In this document: positions 63,876 to 64,000 of the stretch, one piece after another
Layout of the letters: the number at the start of each line of letters is the position of its first letter
Position numbering within the stretch: position 1 is the first letter of the stretch
Source of the DNA: Strigops habroptila
Lineage: Eukaryota > Chordata > Aves > Psittaciformes > Psittacidae
Direction: 5' to 3'
NCBI RefSeq assembly: GCF_004027225.2
Contig: NC_044288.2
Coordinates: 4,494,719-4,558,718, forward strand
Length of the DNA: 64,000 nucleotides
The notes under the pieces: generated by a model
Database searches by the model: none
Told to the model about the DNA's origin: nothing
What the model saw: the letters and a program-made list of their open reading frames with translations, nothing else
Translations under genes and position numbers: made by a program

Positions 63876-64000
63876 ACTCCCCATCCCTGGCAGTGTCCAA
63901 GGTCAGACTGGCCAGAGCTTTGGGTGACATGGGCTAGCGTGAGGTGTCCCTGGCTATGGCAGGGGTTGGAACTGGATGATCTTAAGGTCCTTTCCAATCC
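63876..64000 (+). mobile_element. CR1 LINE 3' fragment, cut by window edge
   Basis: Sense CR1 from CCCATCCCTGGCAGTGTCC to GGTCCTTTCCAATCC at the last base, so the tail continues outside. It lies in a ZDHHC18 intron, antisense to the gene, and is more diverged than the other copies. Confidence 0.85.

Overview
This window is animal nuclear DNA, most likely from a bird microchromosome and probably a neoavian species. The evidence is the chicken-repeat-1 (CR1) LINE fragments as the only recognisable transposons, short introns, high GC with CpG islands and minisatellites, and a gene order matching human 1p36.11. Read left to right the genes are: an unidentified 3' terminal exon (-), TRNP1 (-), KDF1 (+), NUDC (-), NR0B2/SHP (+), GPATCH3 (+), GPN2 (+), SFN/14-3-3 sigma (-) and the C-terminal half of ZDHHC18 (-). 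From memory this is the human ZDHHC18-SFN-GPN2-GPATCH3-NR0B2-NUDC-KDF1-TRNP1 block in reverse, with relative orientations kept. I rebuilt each gene exon by exon from reading frame, splice sites and recalled family protein sequences; no alignment or database was run.

Layout. 1-11 kb: the unknown terminal exon, then TRNP1 flanked by tandem repeats (a ~100-bp minisatellite after its stop, a GGTAC-rich degenerate repeat upstream), CR1 copies and a GGGATCC-rich degenerate repeat that runs into a CpG island. 11-19.2 kb: KDF1, with a probable CpG-island promoter, three coding exons and a poly(A) signal. 19.2-24.7 kb: the space between the 3' ends of KDF1 and NUDC. 24.7-32.5 kb: NUDC, nine coding exons. 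32.6-33.2 kb: the NUDC promoter (CCAAT boxes, an RFX-type X-box) and an inverted partial copy of NUDC exon 2 with flanking intron. 33.7-36.1 kb: NR0B2 with a liver-type promoter. 37.0-41.4 kb: GPATCH3, seven exons. 42.2-47.5 kb: GPN2, five coding exons. 52.1-53.5 kb: SFN, one exon. 58.1-63.8 kb: ZDHHC18, last five coding exons.

How the genes relate. They are mostly unconnected housekeeping or tissue genes kept together by synteny: dynein/HSP90 co-chaperone (NUDC), RNA polymerase assembly GTPase (GPN2), bile-acid feedback repressor (NR0B2), antiviral signalling and G-patch protein (GPATCH3), Golgi palmitoyltransferase (ZDHHC18) and neural progenitor chromatin protein (TRNP1). KDF1 and SFN are both regulators of epidermal differentiation.

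The most notable observations are two minor-spliceosome (U12-type) introns, an AT-AC intron in ZDHHC18 and a GT-AG one in GPN2; the inverted NUDC exon-2 duplication; and a 17-nt inverted repeat carrying tRNA T-arm-like sequence on both strands at the GPN2 promoter. I found no CRISPR array, operon, complete mobile element or clearly new biological system.
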